Origin: Symsagittifera roscoffensis | Lineage: Eukaryota; Xenacoelomorpha; Acoela; Convolutidae | Length of the DNA stretch: 64,000 nucleotides | NCBI RefSeq assembly: GCF_963678635.1 | Contig: NC_087062.1 | Coordinates: 55,564,355 to 55,628,354 of the forward strand | Direction: 5' to 3' | Part shown: positions 13,009 through 25,372 of the stretch, in pieces | Layout of the letters: the number at the start of each line of letters is the position of its first letter | How positions within the stretch are numbered: position 1 is the first letter of the stretch | Translations under genes and position numbers: made by a program | The notes under the pieces: model-generated | Databases searched by the model: none | Told to the model about the DNA's origin: nothing | The model's input: the letters and a program-made list of their open reading frames with translations, nothing else

Positions 13009-14234
13009 TCTTGTTTAAATGTTTGTTATTTAAAAAGTCTCCTTTTTTATAGTTGCCATGGACATATTTGTATGAATTGCGTGCTATTTGATTCATATGA
13101 TGTTAATTAAAACCAAATATGAAGCAAAATTTTGGCTTGAGCGCCCTTCATTTTTAAACACAAGCCTCAATTTCTTGCCAAAGTATACTTAAATGGAGGC
13201 CAGCTAAACTTTTTGATGGCAGTCTTGCAATTTCATTGATTTGTATTCATGTTTTTTTATTCATGACTCTAGTCTAGTTACAGCGATATCAAAGCGGAAT
13301 ATGCTGTAACTTCAGAAGTTCATTTACGAATCAATAATTATGATCTTCAAATAGAGTTGAAAAATTGACATATTGACAAACATAATTTATGACCACTAAA
13401 TAATGTATGACCACATGTTCTTAGTAGCAAATTTCTTAAAGGTGACGATAACAATATGTCTCTTTAAGAGACAGTGATCTCAGTTTGAGTTTCCTTGTTC
13501 AAAGATTGTTCTCGATCAATGCCATTGAGTTTAAACCAACTGAGTCTTTGATTTAGCCTTCAACTATTCACAGCTTTACTTTCCAGGATTCTTCTGAGGA
13601 AAAAGACCTGCACGCTGAAAGAGAAAGAAAGCGGTGTGATTTAACTCTTATTCCGCCTCCGAACTAGAAAAAGGATTAAGAACTAAAATCAAACAAGACT
13701 GCTCGTATCAGGGCGAAGCTCTGAATGTTCCGACTGCCTTTCAAGGTTTATGGAGCAGTAATAACGTGAAAAAGTTGAATGTAAAAAAAAAACAAAAATA
13801 AAATGAAAAAAATTTTGAACAAAAATTTGAGATTTTTTTGTGAAAATAATCCCGCCACTCGCCATATAAAGTACAAAAGCATAGATTTTGTTCCTTATAA
13901 TAAATCAATTATGGCAAATAAACTTCTTTCAACAAACTTGGAACGAATTCTAAGACGTGTTAACTGTCCGCTTACGCGTTATTAGCGCGAAATATATCGC
14001 GCGTTAATTGTCCCAATTTGGCCAAAATGGCTATCTTTAAACCCTCATAACTTTACAAAAAATGATCACAGGTGAGATATTTTTTCAAGTTTAAGCTCAA
14101 GACAACAATACCCTTTGAATGAGATTAAAACATTCCGTCAAAAATTGCTAGTTAAATAGTCAAAAATTGTCTGAAGAAAAAAAACCCACCCGAGCACAAA
14201 CATTCCTTTACTTTCATATCGCAAGTCGGAACAA
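13009..14234 (+). repeat. Segmental duplication, copy 2
   Basis: Second copy of 10232 onward. Similarity to copy 1 is high up to about 13925, inside the family A repeat, and then switches to the repeat at 11928. Confidence 0.85.
13697..14234 (+). mobile_element. Family A copy, mosaic
   Basis: The left half follows the copy at 10919 nearly base for base. From about 13925 on it follows the copy at 11928 instead, sharing CAACAAACTTGGAACGAATT and the TTATTAGCGCG variant. Confidence 0.75.
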
Positions 14235-14940
14235 CAACTTTATTTTAGAAAAGTCAAAAACGGGTCGGTTATCTTTTATTATGGTCGGTTTTTAATGTCA
14301 ATTCAGAAAACCTTAAAATGATCCAACAGGAGCGGAATTAGGGTGTGTACGCCTTTCGGCCATTCAGCAGGTATCATTTAGTAGTATTTAACGATGTTCA
14401 CTTTTTGAGCCTCTCTTAAGTTTATATAAGTGCGCCAAAAGAACTGGAGTCTTTTCACTTAATCCGCCCAAAGATGCACTTACACAAACACTTTCAAAAA
14501 CATAATAGTAGTAGTAATAGTAGGATATAATTCTGGGATTGCCCATGAGAATGACACATCCCTGATCGATTGAGATGAGTTTTCCTGTTGGATTGCATTG
14601 TTTTCAGAGGCATAAGTATATCGCAGAAATTTGTTGTTTTGCTTTTCCACAAAGTTCCAATAGGGCCGAGTTAAATTCTGTTTGAGGTTTGCGTCGTCAA
14701 AAAAATCTGTTTTTCCAGAGAAAGTTTTGTAGAACAGTACTGATTGCTTCCAGAAATTTTCGTCACTTTTGCATAGCTTGTATTTAGGTACTTCAAACTG
14801 CGTGCTACCTGGTCTGGTCATTTGATTTTCGTTCCACGTCATCTAATGATTAGGTTCAATGTCGTATTTTCCACAGATAATCTTCCAGAAGAGAAAAGGT
14901 CGTGAACTTCTATATATACAGATAGAGGATGCAGTATAGA

Positions 14941-15145
14941 TTTTGGATCAAGTTAACATCCCCCTCCAAATAGACCAAGTTAAGATCCTCTACCCCAGCA
15001 CTAAATTTAAATTAAATTTGCTAAGCGCCGCATGTAAAATGCTCGATTCTGATTGGCGGAAAAATCCCAGCTTAGAACCAAATTAACATCTCCCCCCCCC
15101 CAAACAGCTTCGGGGGGACGAGGATGTCAATTTGATCCTGGATTT
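14941..15145. mobile_element. Small MITE
   Basis: About 205 bp with imperfect inverted ends: TGGATCAAGTTAACATCC at the left and, read inward, CCAGGATCAAATTGACATCC at the right. An inner C-run and GGGGGG pair extends the fold. It directly abuts the LINE fragment. Confidence 0.6.
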
Positions 15146-15690
15146 TTTCAATTTTTTCAGTAAAATGAATGATGAGGATTATGTTTTGTACTTCAATAAA
15201 AGCAAACTGTTGCCAATTTCACTGACTTTAATCAAAAACGATTTATTTTTACTGAATAAGATTCTTAATAACGAGTTGCCGATAAATGTTCTTGATTTTT
15301 GGACAATCGATAAGGGCCCAGAGTCAAATCTTACGGGAAACAAGACGTTTTTGAGAATGCCAATGTTAACACGGAGCAAACTTTGTGAAATTTTTTTTTA
15401 CCGTGTCGCAGAAATGTCAAACTCCCTCGCGAGATCAAGCATTTTGCCTGGCTATGATCCTTGTCAAGAACCTGTAATCATTAGAAAGAACTTCAACCTG
15501 TTATTGGTTGAGAAACTACAAAATTTTCAGTACTTGATTTATCCAGATTCATGGTTTTTAAGTTTATTTCACTAACTTTGTTAACAATGACTAAGAGCAA
15601 CTAATCCCCGTATTGCGGGTTTCATTCAGTCTTATTATGGTGATTATTATTATGATTATTGAATGATTATGATTATTATTATACGTTTCT
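15132..15690 (+). mobile_element. LINE 3' end: RT C-terminus, hairpin and ATT-rich tail
   Basis: A 147-codon open stretch (15132-15575) matches the C-terminal tail of many LINE reverse transcriptases: LLNKILNNELPINVLDFWT, then a block of basic residues and FFYRVAEMSNSL at the position of the usual FF-x-R-x-x-x-x-WNSLP. It is followed by CCCCGTATTGCGGG, a short hairpin near 15606, and then repeats of ATT and GATTATT to about 15690, a tail type used by CR1/L2/I-like lineages. The copy is 5'-truncated, as usual for LINEs, and the start methionine is not meaningful. Confidence 0.7.
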
Positions 15691-18078
15691 TCATAACCGT
15701 AGATCCAAGACATAGCTCTCGATTGACTTTTTTGACGGTTCTTAATTTTGACTTAATGTAATACACGGCCAGAGAACAGTGTGTAATAATAGGCACCATT
15801 TCGCTTTGATGCTCGTTTTGATGAACCATTCTTTTTCATGAATTATCATGAAATAAATTAAATTTGACTCAAAAATCCAACTGGGCCATAAAAAATGTCC
15901 AGTGCAAAAAGATTAAAATCTTTTTGTCAAAATTTGCTTTCCAAAAATTAAAACTGATTTCAGAAACAAATTTTTGATTGCCTCGGATGAGAAAGTGTCT
16001 CCGTTTTCGTACATTAGTATCATAAGGAGACCAAACTGTGTTTCTTTGTTTGTGAACTGAAGTATTCTTACTTAATTCGCCCAAAAGTCAATTTTTCAAT
16101 ATCTTGAACTGAAATTTCTTTGCTTCAATCTGATAGTTTAGATTTAGCTAATTAAATTTCATTACCAACTCAAAATGTTTTGGTTATAATTTTAAGTCGA
16201 TTTATAAAGGCAGTATTGGCCTAAAATGAAGAATGGTAAACTACTCAAAATTATTTCAAATAAGCTCTAGAGTTGTACTAAGATAAGAAAAAAACACAAA
16301 AAAACTGCTCCAGGGAGAAAAAAGACCACCTTAGTATCTATCCAAAACTCGGCTTTGTTAGACGTCGGCTTAAGAATAAAATTGTCGCATTTGTATTAAT
16401 CCAATCAATTAGTGCTATCAGTGGGTTGGTCTCAGCGTTTGTACATTAAAAACTTTAAACTTGAAAAAGTTAGAAAATTTGGGCGGAATAAGTAAAAAGA
16501 TCACTGAATTGTGAGCGGATTCGACAACAAGACCACTTTCTTTGATTTTTTTTATTCCTGATTTCTTTGATTGTGCCGGCTTACATACGCCAAACGATGC
16601 GCCTGTCCAGTGCATAATTTGGCCTCGGAATGAAAAGCTAGAATGACATAACTCTTGCAGTTTATTGCCTAATTGAGTGGTCTTCCCCTACATTAAAAAA
16701 TAGAAAAACCAAAGTGACATACATTTAGAAGCGTAAGAATTCAAAAATCTTGGAGAAAATTGTTTCTTAATTTATTTCAAATCATTGAGTAGATCTAGGA
16801 TATTCGTGAGGGCGAAGGAGATACGGCATTGGATAAATGTTGCTTTTAGGTCAACCAACGGGATTTCCCAAGCCCCCTGAAACACGATGATGTAGCAAAG
16901 TGTTGCAGCAAGTGGAATGTGCAGTGCAATGCGTTGTAACAAAAATTGGGTTGGTAGGCTGAAAATCAGTATTGTAGACTAGGATAAAATGGACGTCGAA
17001 GGGCTCAAACTCCTGAGGAAGGAGCGTAGCTTAATCCCGATTTTTTAAATATAGCAAATATATGTAGTCAGATTATTCTGTGGACTTTCACAGCATAAAA
17101 CTGTTTTAAAAATTGTTTTCATGAAATTTAATGTGAAAAAAGTATAGTTTTCGTTCAGTGGTAGTGATTGCCGTTATAAGTTTTGTTTATTGTTCCGATC
17201 ATTGAAAATACACTTCTTTGTTCCAACCAACTAGATACGGTTTTTAGTTTTTCTGAAAAAATTCTGATGCGGCACTGATTTATCCTGCAAAACTTTCTTG
17301 TTACAATGCACGAATTTTACGGTGTTTTTTTCTGGGGTTTTCGTTATGCCAGAAACATCAAAATTCGATAAACTTTTTGATTTTTTGAATATTGGCTCTT
17401 AGTTTGCCCGCGCTTGGTTCAAATATTGACCTATCTGTAACCTTAACAAACTTTTCATAGCATGAGCATCTCGCCTATTTTTAACTGTTTGCTAAATCGC
17501 GGCGGCAAAATGAAACAATAAGCAAAAAGCGTGCTCTAATTGTTGTCCATGAATTGTTTAATAAACTACAGTTGATTCATTGACAAATTCGCTAAAAATT
17601 TTATAAGAATTTGGAATTCGAAAGAATAGAATCAAAATTTGGTCTGAAGCCAAAAAATGCAACTCTTAACTTCCGCAGAAGAACATTAACATTTATCACC
17701 TTATAGTTCGTTCATTTTTAGAGAAAGTTTTAAAATTAACGAGTGGTCTACCGACAAAACCCAATTCGGATCGGTAGATGAATTTTAAATTCTTCTGAGA
17801 ATTCTGGAAACTGAATTAATCGGTTTTTGAAACTAAACACATTCAAGTTTTTTCTCAAAACTCATTTCAGTTATGTTACTGAAGAGCAAAATTGCCCTTC
17901 CACTTGAAGCAATTGAAATTGAAGTAAGTTTAAAATGAAGTTGAAAGACAATCCGTGCAAATTCAATTTTAAGCGCGAAAAAATTTTAGAACTTTTTTTC
18001 TGAAAACAAATAGAGAAAAAACTACGCGGCCTAAATAAGTGTCTTTTCTTAGTTTATTGAAATTTCGTTCAACCAATT

Positions 18079-18157
18079 ACTCATCTCCTGGAAGCCTGCT
18101 CTTTCGAATATTGTTGGACTTTTTCAGCAACGACTCAACGGCTTACAGGAGATGAGT
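18079..18157. other. 79-nt hairpin-forming inverted repeat
   Basis: ACTCATCTCCTG and CAGGAGATGAGT pair perfectly over 12 bases. The stem continues through AAGCC/GGCTT after one mismatch, leaving a loop of about 43 bases. Its size is in the range of small-RNA precursors, but there is no other support for expression. Confidence 0.45.
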
Positions 18158-18394
18158 CCTGTGAACAATTATTTACAATGGGAAAAATCTACAGCGCGAT
18201 TGCAATAAACTTACCCTCGCAAGTGTGAAACTTTAAAAAAGCCGTATTTTTTTCACACTTTTTTGATAAAAAACTTTATCTTCCGAAAATAAATTTCTGT
18301 GCCTATTGCACAGCAGTTGATTAACCTCGTCAACAATATAATCCATTTTGCATACAATTAAACTAATTTTTTGTTCCCTATAAATCGAATACAA

Positions 18395-18896
18395 GACTGC
18401 TCGTATCAGGGCGAAGCTCTGAAAGTTCCGACTGCCTTTTATCGTTTATGGAGCAGTAATAACATAAACAACATTAAAAAATTAAATGAAATAAAATAAA
18501 ATGAAAAAAAAAAATTTTTTTTTCTAAAACTTGAAAATTTTTCTATGAAAATCATCCCCCCACACGCCATATAAAGTACAAAACAATAGATTTCGCTCCT
18601 TGTAACAAATCTATTTCAAATTTATTTCAATCATGGCAAATAAGCTTCTTACAACCAATTTGGAACGATTTCTAAGACGGATTAAATCTCCGCTTACGCG
18701 TTAATAGCGCGAATTAGAAAAATGATCACAGGTGAAATATCTTTTCAAATTTAAGCTCAGGACAACAATAGCTTTCGAATGATATAAAAAAATTTCCGTC
18801 AAAAATGGCTAGTTAAAAAGTCGAAATTTTCTGAAGAAAAAAAACCCACCCCGAGCACAAATATTCCGTTACTTTCGTATCGAAAGTCGGAACAAT
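18395..18896 (+). mobile_element. Family A copy
   Basis: Well-preserved copy with intact start (GACTGCTCGTATCAGGGCG) and end (TATCGAAAGTCGGAAC); part of the central palindrome region is missing. Confidence 0.8.
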
Positions 18897-20207
18897 AACC
18901 AATTATGAGTGATTTAGTTTGATTCATTTATAAAAAACAGAATGAAAACATTTTTTGCAGACAATTTTTAACGATTGTTTTATAACTTTTTTTCTTCATT
19001 CGTTCGTTGTTGGGCTAGATACAATCGATTTTTATCTTATACTTTATATGGACAATAATTAAGTTTAATTTATTTCAATCATGGTTTTGTCAAGTTGGGT
19101 TTTGGTAAAGCTACACCAAATTTCGTGGAAATCATTTTTAGTTCTCCGGCTAATCTGGAGGCTCAACTTTATACTTAAACTAATTTCACGAGATTTCCTG
19201 TCAAAATGATTTCATACTGAAGTAAAAATGATTTCATGGTGACCAAAAATATTCATAACGAATTAGTACGGTCTTATGTTATGGTAATTTTTTTTATCAT
19301 GTTATGATAAATTTTTTGTCTAAAAAATCGAAGCATGTTTACAAAAAATCGGTCGAAAGACCTTTCATCTTGTCAACTTTTGTGCCATAAATATCAGGCC
19401 CAATCACATTGACAATGACACAGATCCTGTTTACAATATATCTGGCACAGTAACCTGGTTGAATGTAAACAACAAGAGACAACAAATTAGGAGCAGGGCA
19501 GCCTTCTCAATGCCGCCCACTCAAGGAGGAACGGAACTACGGTGTTTACACATGTGAATCGAGAGTGCTTAAGTCAAGGTAGAAAAACACGCGTTCAAAG
19601 ACCATTTTCACCCGATTAAAAGTAGCTCAAAATCAAAGGATTCAAGCTCGTTTCAGATGTTTGGGGCCGATGTTTTGACGGAAGCAAGTGATATTGTGGT
19701 TCTTCTTTGTAATTTGAAGCAAAATTAGTCGCCATAAAACCAAAAATATTGTTGAATGGTATTGATTGACTCGTAAATCAAAATCAAAAGGTCAAAAACC
19801 AAAAAGCATTCATTGCGGTTTGTCGAGAACCATAAAGTGCTAGAAAAAGGTCAACAAATCCATGCAGGTAAAAATTGTTTACAATGGTTTGTCATTTTAG
19901 CCAAACCTCCTGCGCTCTGCTCTGTTTGCCGTTAAAAAATTTCATAAAATTTGAAAGCAAAAGTTGAGCATGAAGTCGACTTTGTCTTTTATGCGTTAGC
20001 GTATTTAACTAAGTTTGAAATACGTCATAAAAAATTACCCGAAAATATTGCAACCCATATCAGCGACCCATTTCCATTACATCTAACTCCCTCATGGGCG
20101 GTACAAAGGTTTTCCACATTCAGATGGTAAAATATGCGAAAAATGAAAGAAGTGACCTGCAAAGGAGTTCAAAGCACAATTTCTTCCTATAGCTTTAACC
20201 TCGAAAC

Positions 20208-20504
20208 CAGGGGCGGATCTAAGATTTTCTCGAGGGGGAGCATTTTCAAGTTCAGGAGAAACTTTTTTTAGGTCGACCAATTGATGATCTGAGCTCTTCC
20301 AAATCACTAAAGAGCCCCTATTTTGAACAAATTTCTGCACCGCAAGAAAATATTTGAAAAGAAACAGGCCAAAAAACGCGTTTTTAGACACTTTTTGGAA
20401 AAACGTTCCCCCTCAACCAAAATTTGATATCTCAAAATAGTACAAAGGAGGACCCTTTGGGTCGGGAGGGGCTCGAATCCCTGAAAAAGGAAGCGTCCGC
20501 CCCA
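20208..20504. mobile_element. Family B hAT-like MITE
   Basis: Left end CAGGGGCGGATCTAAG and right end GGAAGCGTCCGCCCC. It is inverted relative to the copy at 7180; the shared block GGGTCGGGAGGGG lies near its right end. Confidence 0.65.
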
Positions 20505-21374
20505 ACCTTAAATGTGAGGAAAATTGGATCAAACACTTTGATCGAATACTTCAATCAATTTTACCATATTTTTGGCACTGCTTCTGCGAAGAGAAACTTG
20601 TAAAAAAAGACAGCTCATAACAAACACTTTAAAGAAATATACAAATCATGATAAGCATAGATATTAAATTGATATATGTCCCAGTTTTCAATAGTCAAAA
20701 AAACTTCAAAACTTTTTTGCAAAACATCAAGTTGATCAAAATTGCCAATTGCTAGTGTACAACTACCACAGAAGTTCACAATATCAATGTTGTTGCACAA
20801 TAGTTAAATAAGAAATTCCTAAAAATATATATTTTAAACTAATATAAGAAAAAATTTTCAATACAGCTGATATCTTGCGATTAAGCTAACAAATTAAATA
20901 AAACAAATTTTTTTGTCTCCTTTTTTGCCTAAATGACAGGGCATGATTGACGATTTGATTCCTGTTGCAAGTAAGTCAGATAATCAAAATTGTTCAGACC
21001 AGCTTCTGTCTACACTTTTTTATAACAACCAAAACATAATAGAAGATCAAAGAGAACAAAAAAGGGAAAAATGAGACGGCAGGGCAAATGACGCGACAGA
21101 AAAACTTTGAAATGTTGTATGAGGTGTCTGGAAAACAACGCGATTGAAATTAAACAAAAAATGGTTCGTATCAGGGCAAGCTCTAAATAATCTGATTACT
21201 CTTCAACTGATCCCGGATAGTTTTTTTCAATGGCCAAAATAAACCAGTAAGTGCAGTAAAAAATAAATTTAACTTGCCTCCAATCAATTTTGAATAATTT
21301 TGAGTGCGGGATAATTCGTCACTCTAGAAAAAATTCGCGCTTAGCTTCGATAATTGCAATTAAACTATAGAAAG

Positions 21375-22182
21375 ATTGCTCGTATCAGGGCAAAGCCTGA
21401 TTGACTCGACTGCTTTCTACAATCTATGTAGTAATGTTAGCTTTAAAAAAATTAATCATATTTCTTTAAAAAACATATTTAAAAATTTTGACGGTTTTTT
21501 TAGTTTTGCTATGTAATCATATTTTAACAAATAATTAGGTATTAAATAGAAAAATGATATGCCTCAACTCAAATTGGAACAACTTCTTAGAGGGATTTAA
21601 ACCCGCTTGCGCTTTAGTAGCACAAATTATAACGCGCGTTAATTGAAATAGTCGGATCGTGTTTTCGATCCCTGCCATGGCAATGATTGCGTGCGAGGAC
21701 GAACTGTCAGTTGTCCTCTAGCTTCAGACTTATCACAGACTAACTAATTTTGTCTGTAATAGTGATACCACGTGGAAGTTCTAGACGAAAGAAAAACGGC
21801 CTTGAGTTGCAAAAAAGAGCTTCGCTCAACCAAATAACACAGTCTGCAATGTGTGAAAACAATACAAATGGACTATTCTCCGACAAGGAGTTAGGGTTTA
21901 CTAATAGCTCTTCTGCAATTCGCAGATCCAAAATAACCAATTAACCAAATGTCCCAAAATAATCAAATTGACAATCTTTAAACCCCCAAAACTTTTGTAA
22001 AAAAATAATGAAAGGTGTTTTTTTGTCTTTCAAAATTAAGTTCTGGACAATATAACCATTCAAATGATATTAATATTGCAAAGTTTTTTCAAAAATTGCT
22101 GATTAAAAAATTGAATGTTGTCTGTAGAAAAAAAACTTCTCAAGCACGAATATTTCGTCATTTTTTTCAAAAGTTGGAACAA
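21375..22182 (+). mobile_element. Family A copy, old, with an insertion
   Basis: Diverged copy: start GATTGCTCGTATCAGGGC, centre AACGCGCGTTAATTG, end AAAGTTGGAAC. About 300 bp of unrelated sequence sits in the middle (see 21645). Confidence 0.65.
21645..21945 (+). mobile_element. SINE-like insertion inside a family A copy
   Basis: Near its left end TTTTCGATCCCTGCC resembles the end of a tRNA-type B box and T arm. The block interrupts a family A repeat, so it is a later insertion. No clear A box or tail was identified, so the SINE label is tentative. Confidence 0.35.
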
Positions 22183-23128
22183 AAATGAGCATGAATTGGC
22201 CCAAAACATGGTCTAATTTGCCATTTTTGAAATCGCAAAACTTTTCAAGAAATTATATATAGTTGCAATGCCCTTTTATATGTTAATTCAGGCAAAAGAT
22301 ATTTTTATTCGGTTTTTTTTTGTTCAGAATGATTCTTCTGTTCACCGAAATTGGTCTGAATAAAGAAAACCGCCGCATCAAGTGTATATTTCATTTTCTT
22401 CGTATTGTAGATAGATAGATCAGAAAATAAGTCAGTAGATAAATCAATAGCCAAAACAGAAGGTCAACTCACACGGATGAAAGCAAAAAAAAATAGGACA
22501 GAAGGGAGCAATTAGACTTAGGTTTTAGTTTGAAGCTTTTCAGTCTATAAAAAATGACTGAAAAGACTGAAAAATGTTTGTTAATATATCACACGTTTAT
22601 ATAGAACGGCATATTAATAACTCGTTGCATGCGACAAGCAACAGAAAAAAAAAATTTCGTCACTAAAACCTCATTAGTATTACGGTTACTTTTTGCCATG
22701 AAAAATTTCATAGCGAAATAAGAATAGCCCGTTTCTGTGCACTTAGAGCAGAGTTTCCCAACCACCGTAGTTATGTCAAAAAAAATTGTCATACAAAAAA
22801 GATTTGAATCAATACAGTAGAACAAAAAAGTAATTTATGAGTTTAATTAAAAAAAACTACAAAATTAAAGATTATGCAACCCTTTCTCATTCTTCTCTCG
22901 CTGTAAATCGTATCTGCTGCGTGCTATTCTGTCGCTTAGAAAATTTTTTCCAAAAAAACTATATTATCGGATTACAAACAACGACGGGAAAATCGTACTT
23001 TTGATTCCATCAGACTCATTTTTATCTAATTTTACAATTTTTCCACAGAACTTTTCTTTGTTTATTGCTTGTTGGTTAATTGAGATCTTCAATTTTTGCT
23101 TTGAGTTTTTTTTGGCTGTTTTCAGTTG

Positions 23129-23206
23129 GAAGCATTAAACTTCGGCGCAAGCATTAAACTTCAGCTGGAAGCATTAAACTTCGGTGTATTAAACTTCGGC
23201 ACAAGG
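23129..23206 (+). repeat. AGCATTAAACTTCG minisatellite
   Basis: Four imperfect units of (GAAGC/GCAAGC/GT)ATTAAACTTCGG, just left of a family A copy. Confidence 0.8.
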
Positions 23207-23231
23207 AATAAAATAATACTTACCTCAACAA

Positions 23232-23715
23232 GAATGCTCGTATCAGGGCAAAAGTTTGTCTGATCCGACTGCCTTTTAGTTTTATGGAGCAGTGTTCATT
23301 AAAAAATTTGGAAAATTGTTTTAAAAAAAAATATTTCAAAAAATTTAAAAATTTTTTGATGTTTTTTGGAATCGTCTCCCGCACAGCATGTAAAATATAA
23401 AGTGACACATTTCGCTCCTGTTAACCCAGTATTTATAACAAATAACATGCTTTTACCAAGTCAAAGCGATTTCTAAGACGGACTAAATCTTGGCTTACGC
23501 GTTAATAGCGCAACATATATCGCGCGTTAATTGTCTCAAATAGCCATGCTGACATTTTTAAACCGCAATAACTTTAAAAAAAAATAACACTGGTGAAATA
23601 TCTTTTTAGATTTGATCTCAGAAAAACCATACTTTTTGACTATTTTTAAAAATAAACTGTGTCATAAATGATTAACTAAAAAGTCGAATTTCGTCGGGAG
23701 AAAAAACCACCCCTA
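23232..23715 (+). mobile_element. Family A copy, 3' end lost
   Basis: Starts GAATGCTCGTATCAGGGC, keeps the TTACGCGTTAATAGCGC centre and stops after AAAAAACCACCCCTAT without the terminal palindrome. Confidence 0.7.
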
Positions 23716-25059
23716 TCGTATGATAGCACTCTTGGCCCCCATATTATTGTTGAGTTCATCCAGGTGCTGAAAATCGTGCAAAAAACACGCTCCCAAAGAG
23801 GTCTTAGCATAATTCAACATCAAATACTGAGGAGGTTGTAAAAGATTCTTTTTTCGAAAAATGATTGATTTTAAAAAACGAAACTTTGAAAGTTTCCGAA
23901 AATATTTTAACACCATTTTTCTCGTTTTCTATCAAAAATTAGTTTTTTTTGTCAAGGAGGTCTAAAATAACATCCAAATTCACTGCGTCTGTAAATTTCG
24001 ATCATACTTGGTTAGGTTTGAGGTTGAGCAATTGAGAATATTCATGAGAAAAATGTTTTAGGTTTGCACTTCTTGTGCTTGGTGATAAATTTTGAATTGA
24101 CGCATTAAGTTGACGCCATTTGCGGCAATTGGTCCCAGCAAGGGGCGGCATAATTTGTCTGGAGTGCAAGGACAGAGCATGCCCACAGCGGCAGGCGAAG
24201 TAGAAACTACTCGGTTAGTTGGTGGGAAGTTGCACTTAATCAGGTAAGTCCTATCCATAACAAAATGCGATCTCAGTAAACACTGCTGATCAAACATGTT
24301 AACGGCTCAAATAACTGGAAAGTTCGATTTAACACCACTTGGAAGAGCTCGTTGCGTTCTGACAGCATGTTTGTTGTCAATATTAAACTCCCGTAGTTGA
24401 AGCAAAAGATAGGCTTATTACCTCATTTTAAGTAGAAAGTGATTAATTTCTCAATTCTTACTTTTCTCAAAGAGAATTGGGGGCCTGATCACATGTAATT
24501 TGGCATTATAGAACATGAACATCCTTTTCACATGGGAACTGAGAAATGGACAAAAGTCAACGTATGACAAAAGACAAAGTATCCACCCGAAAAACTGTGT
24601 CCAGAAATTTTTTTGTTTGCATCGGTGTTTTTAACTGCAGATTTGACCTTAGAGGAGCATGTGATCATGGTAAAATGGCAACTACTTTACAACTATCTTC
24701 GCCACCCCGCAATTAAATATTCTTAGAGTGCCAATATTTGAATTATGTTGCATGCTTTAGGGCATATATTGAGGGAAAAAGTGGCAGGAATAGGAAATCA
24801 TGACAAAAGGAAGTTAGTTTGTTTAATCGAAAGCAGATTTAAAGTGAGCAGAGGGCGGATATTAATTGAATATTATTTTACGACATTTTTGGTCCGCTGG
24901 ACTCATTTTTTTTTGGTCCGCTGGCCTTTTCCAAAAAATCCTTCAGCTTGAGATAAAAAATTGACCGAGGGATTAGCGCGAGCGCGAAAAAAAACCAAAC
25001 GGTTTTTTGTGGCTCAAACTTTCAAAAAGTGTTGAAACATGGCGTTTTCTGTGCATTAT

Positions 25060-25064
25060 GTCAA
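25060..25064. repeat. Target-site duplication (left) of the outer element
   Basis: The sequence gtcaa lies directly outside the left LTR and matches the five bases outside the right LTR. Confidence 0.9.
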
Positions 25065-25372
25065 TGATATTTGCCGAGATTTAGAGGACAAAACTAGGTT
25101 TTTCGTAATAGTGAATTGTTAGATTGGTTGTTTAGATTCTTGGTTATTTAGATTTAGTTAGTCAGGCTCTGACTAATAGAAATAGGTTTAACAAAAGTGT
25201 TGAATAAAGTTTACATCTAACAAGCGATGAAAAGAACATAAGAGTGAATCACACACAGTGTGTCACTCAGAAAGGCCAAACCAGTGACCTTGAGCGGACT
25301 GGTATAATAAATCTGCAGCATGGCTGCAAAAGGCAATATAACAAATGAGGTACTAAATGTCGCCTCATCACA
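25065..25372 (-). repeat. 3' LTR of the outer element
   Basis: This is the partner of 56225-56532 and has the same length. On its inner side, minus strand, lies a G-rich stretch (CCGCGGGGAA) at the expected polypurine-tract position. Confidence 0.95.

Larger units (their letters stand above)
14451..16499. repeat. Possible 2-kb element with inverted CTTTTxACTTAxTCCGCCC ends
   Basis: CTTTTCACTTAATCCGCCC at 14451 is matched in inverse orientation at 16478-16499, 19 of 22 bases agreeing. A third, direct copy lies at 16065-16086. The interval contains the MITE, the LINE fragment and minus-strand open stretches at 14480-14842 and 15869-16084 that I do not recognise. This could be a DNA transposon with later insertions, or a repeated piece of an old gene. 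Confidence 0.3.

Noticed and set aside
14480-14842. A 120-codon minus-strand open stretch as a host gene or exon.
   Set aside because: No family resemblance and no good splice sites; kept only as part of a possible repeat-framed interval.
24058-24297. A 79-codon minus-strand open stretch with a Cys/Pro-rich segment.
   Set aside because: No domain was recognised, no splice sites or start context decide it, and the surroundings look like decayed repeat.
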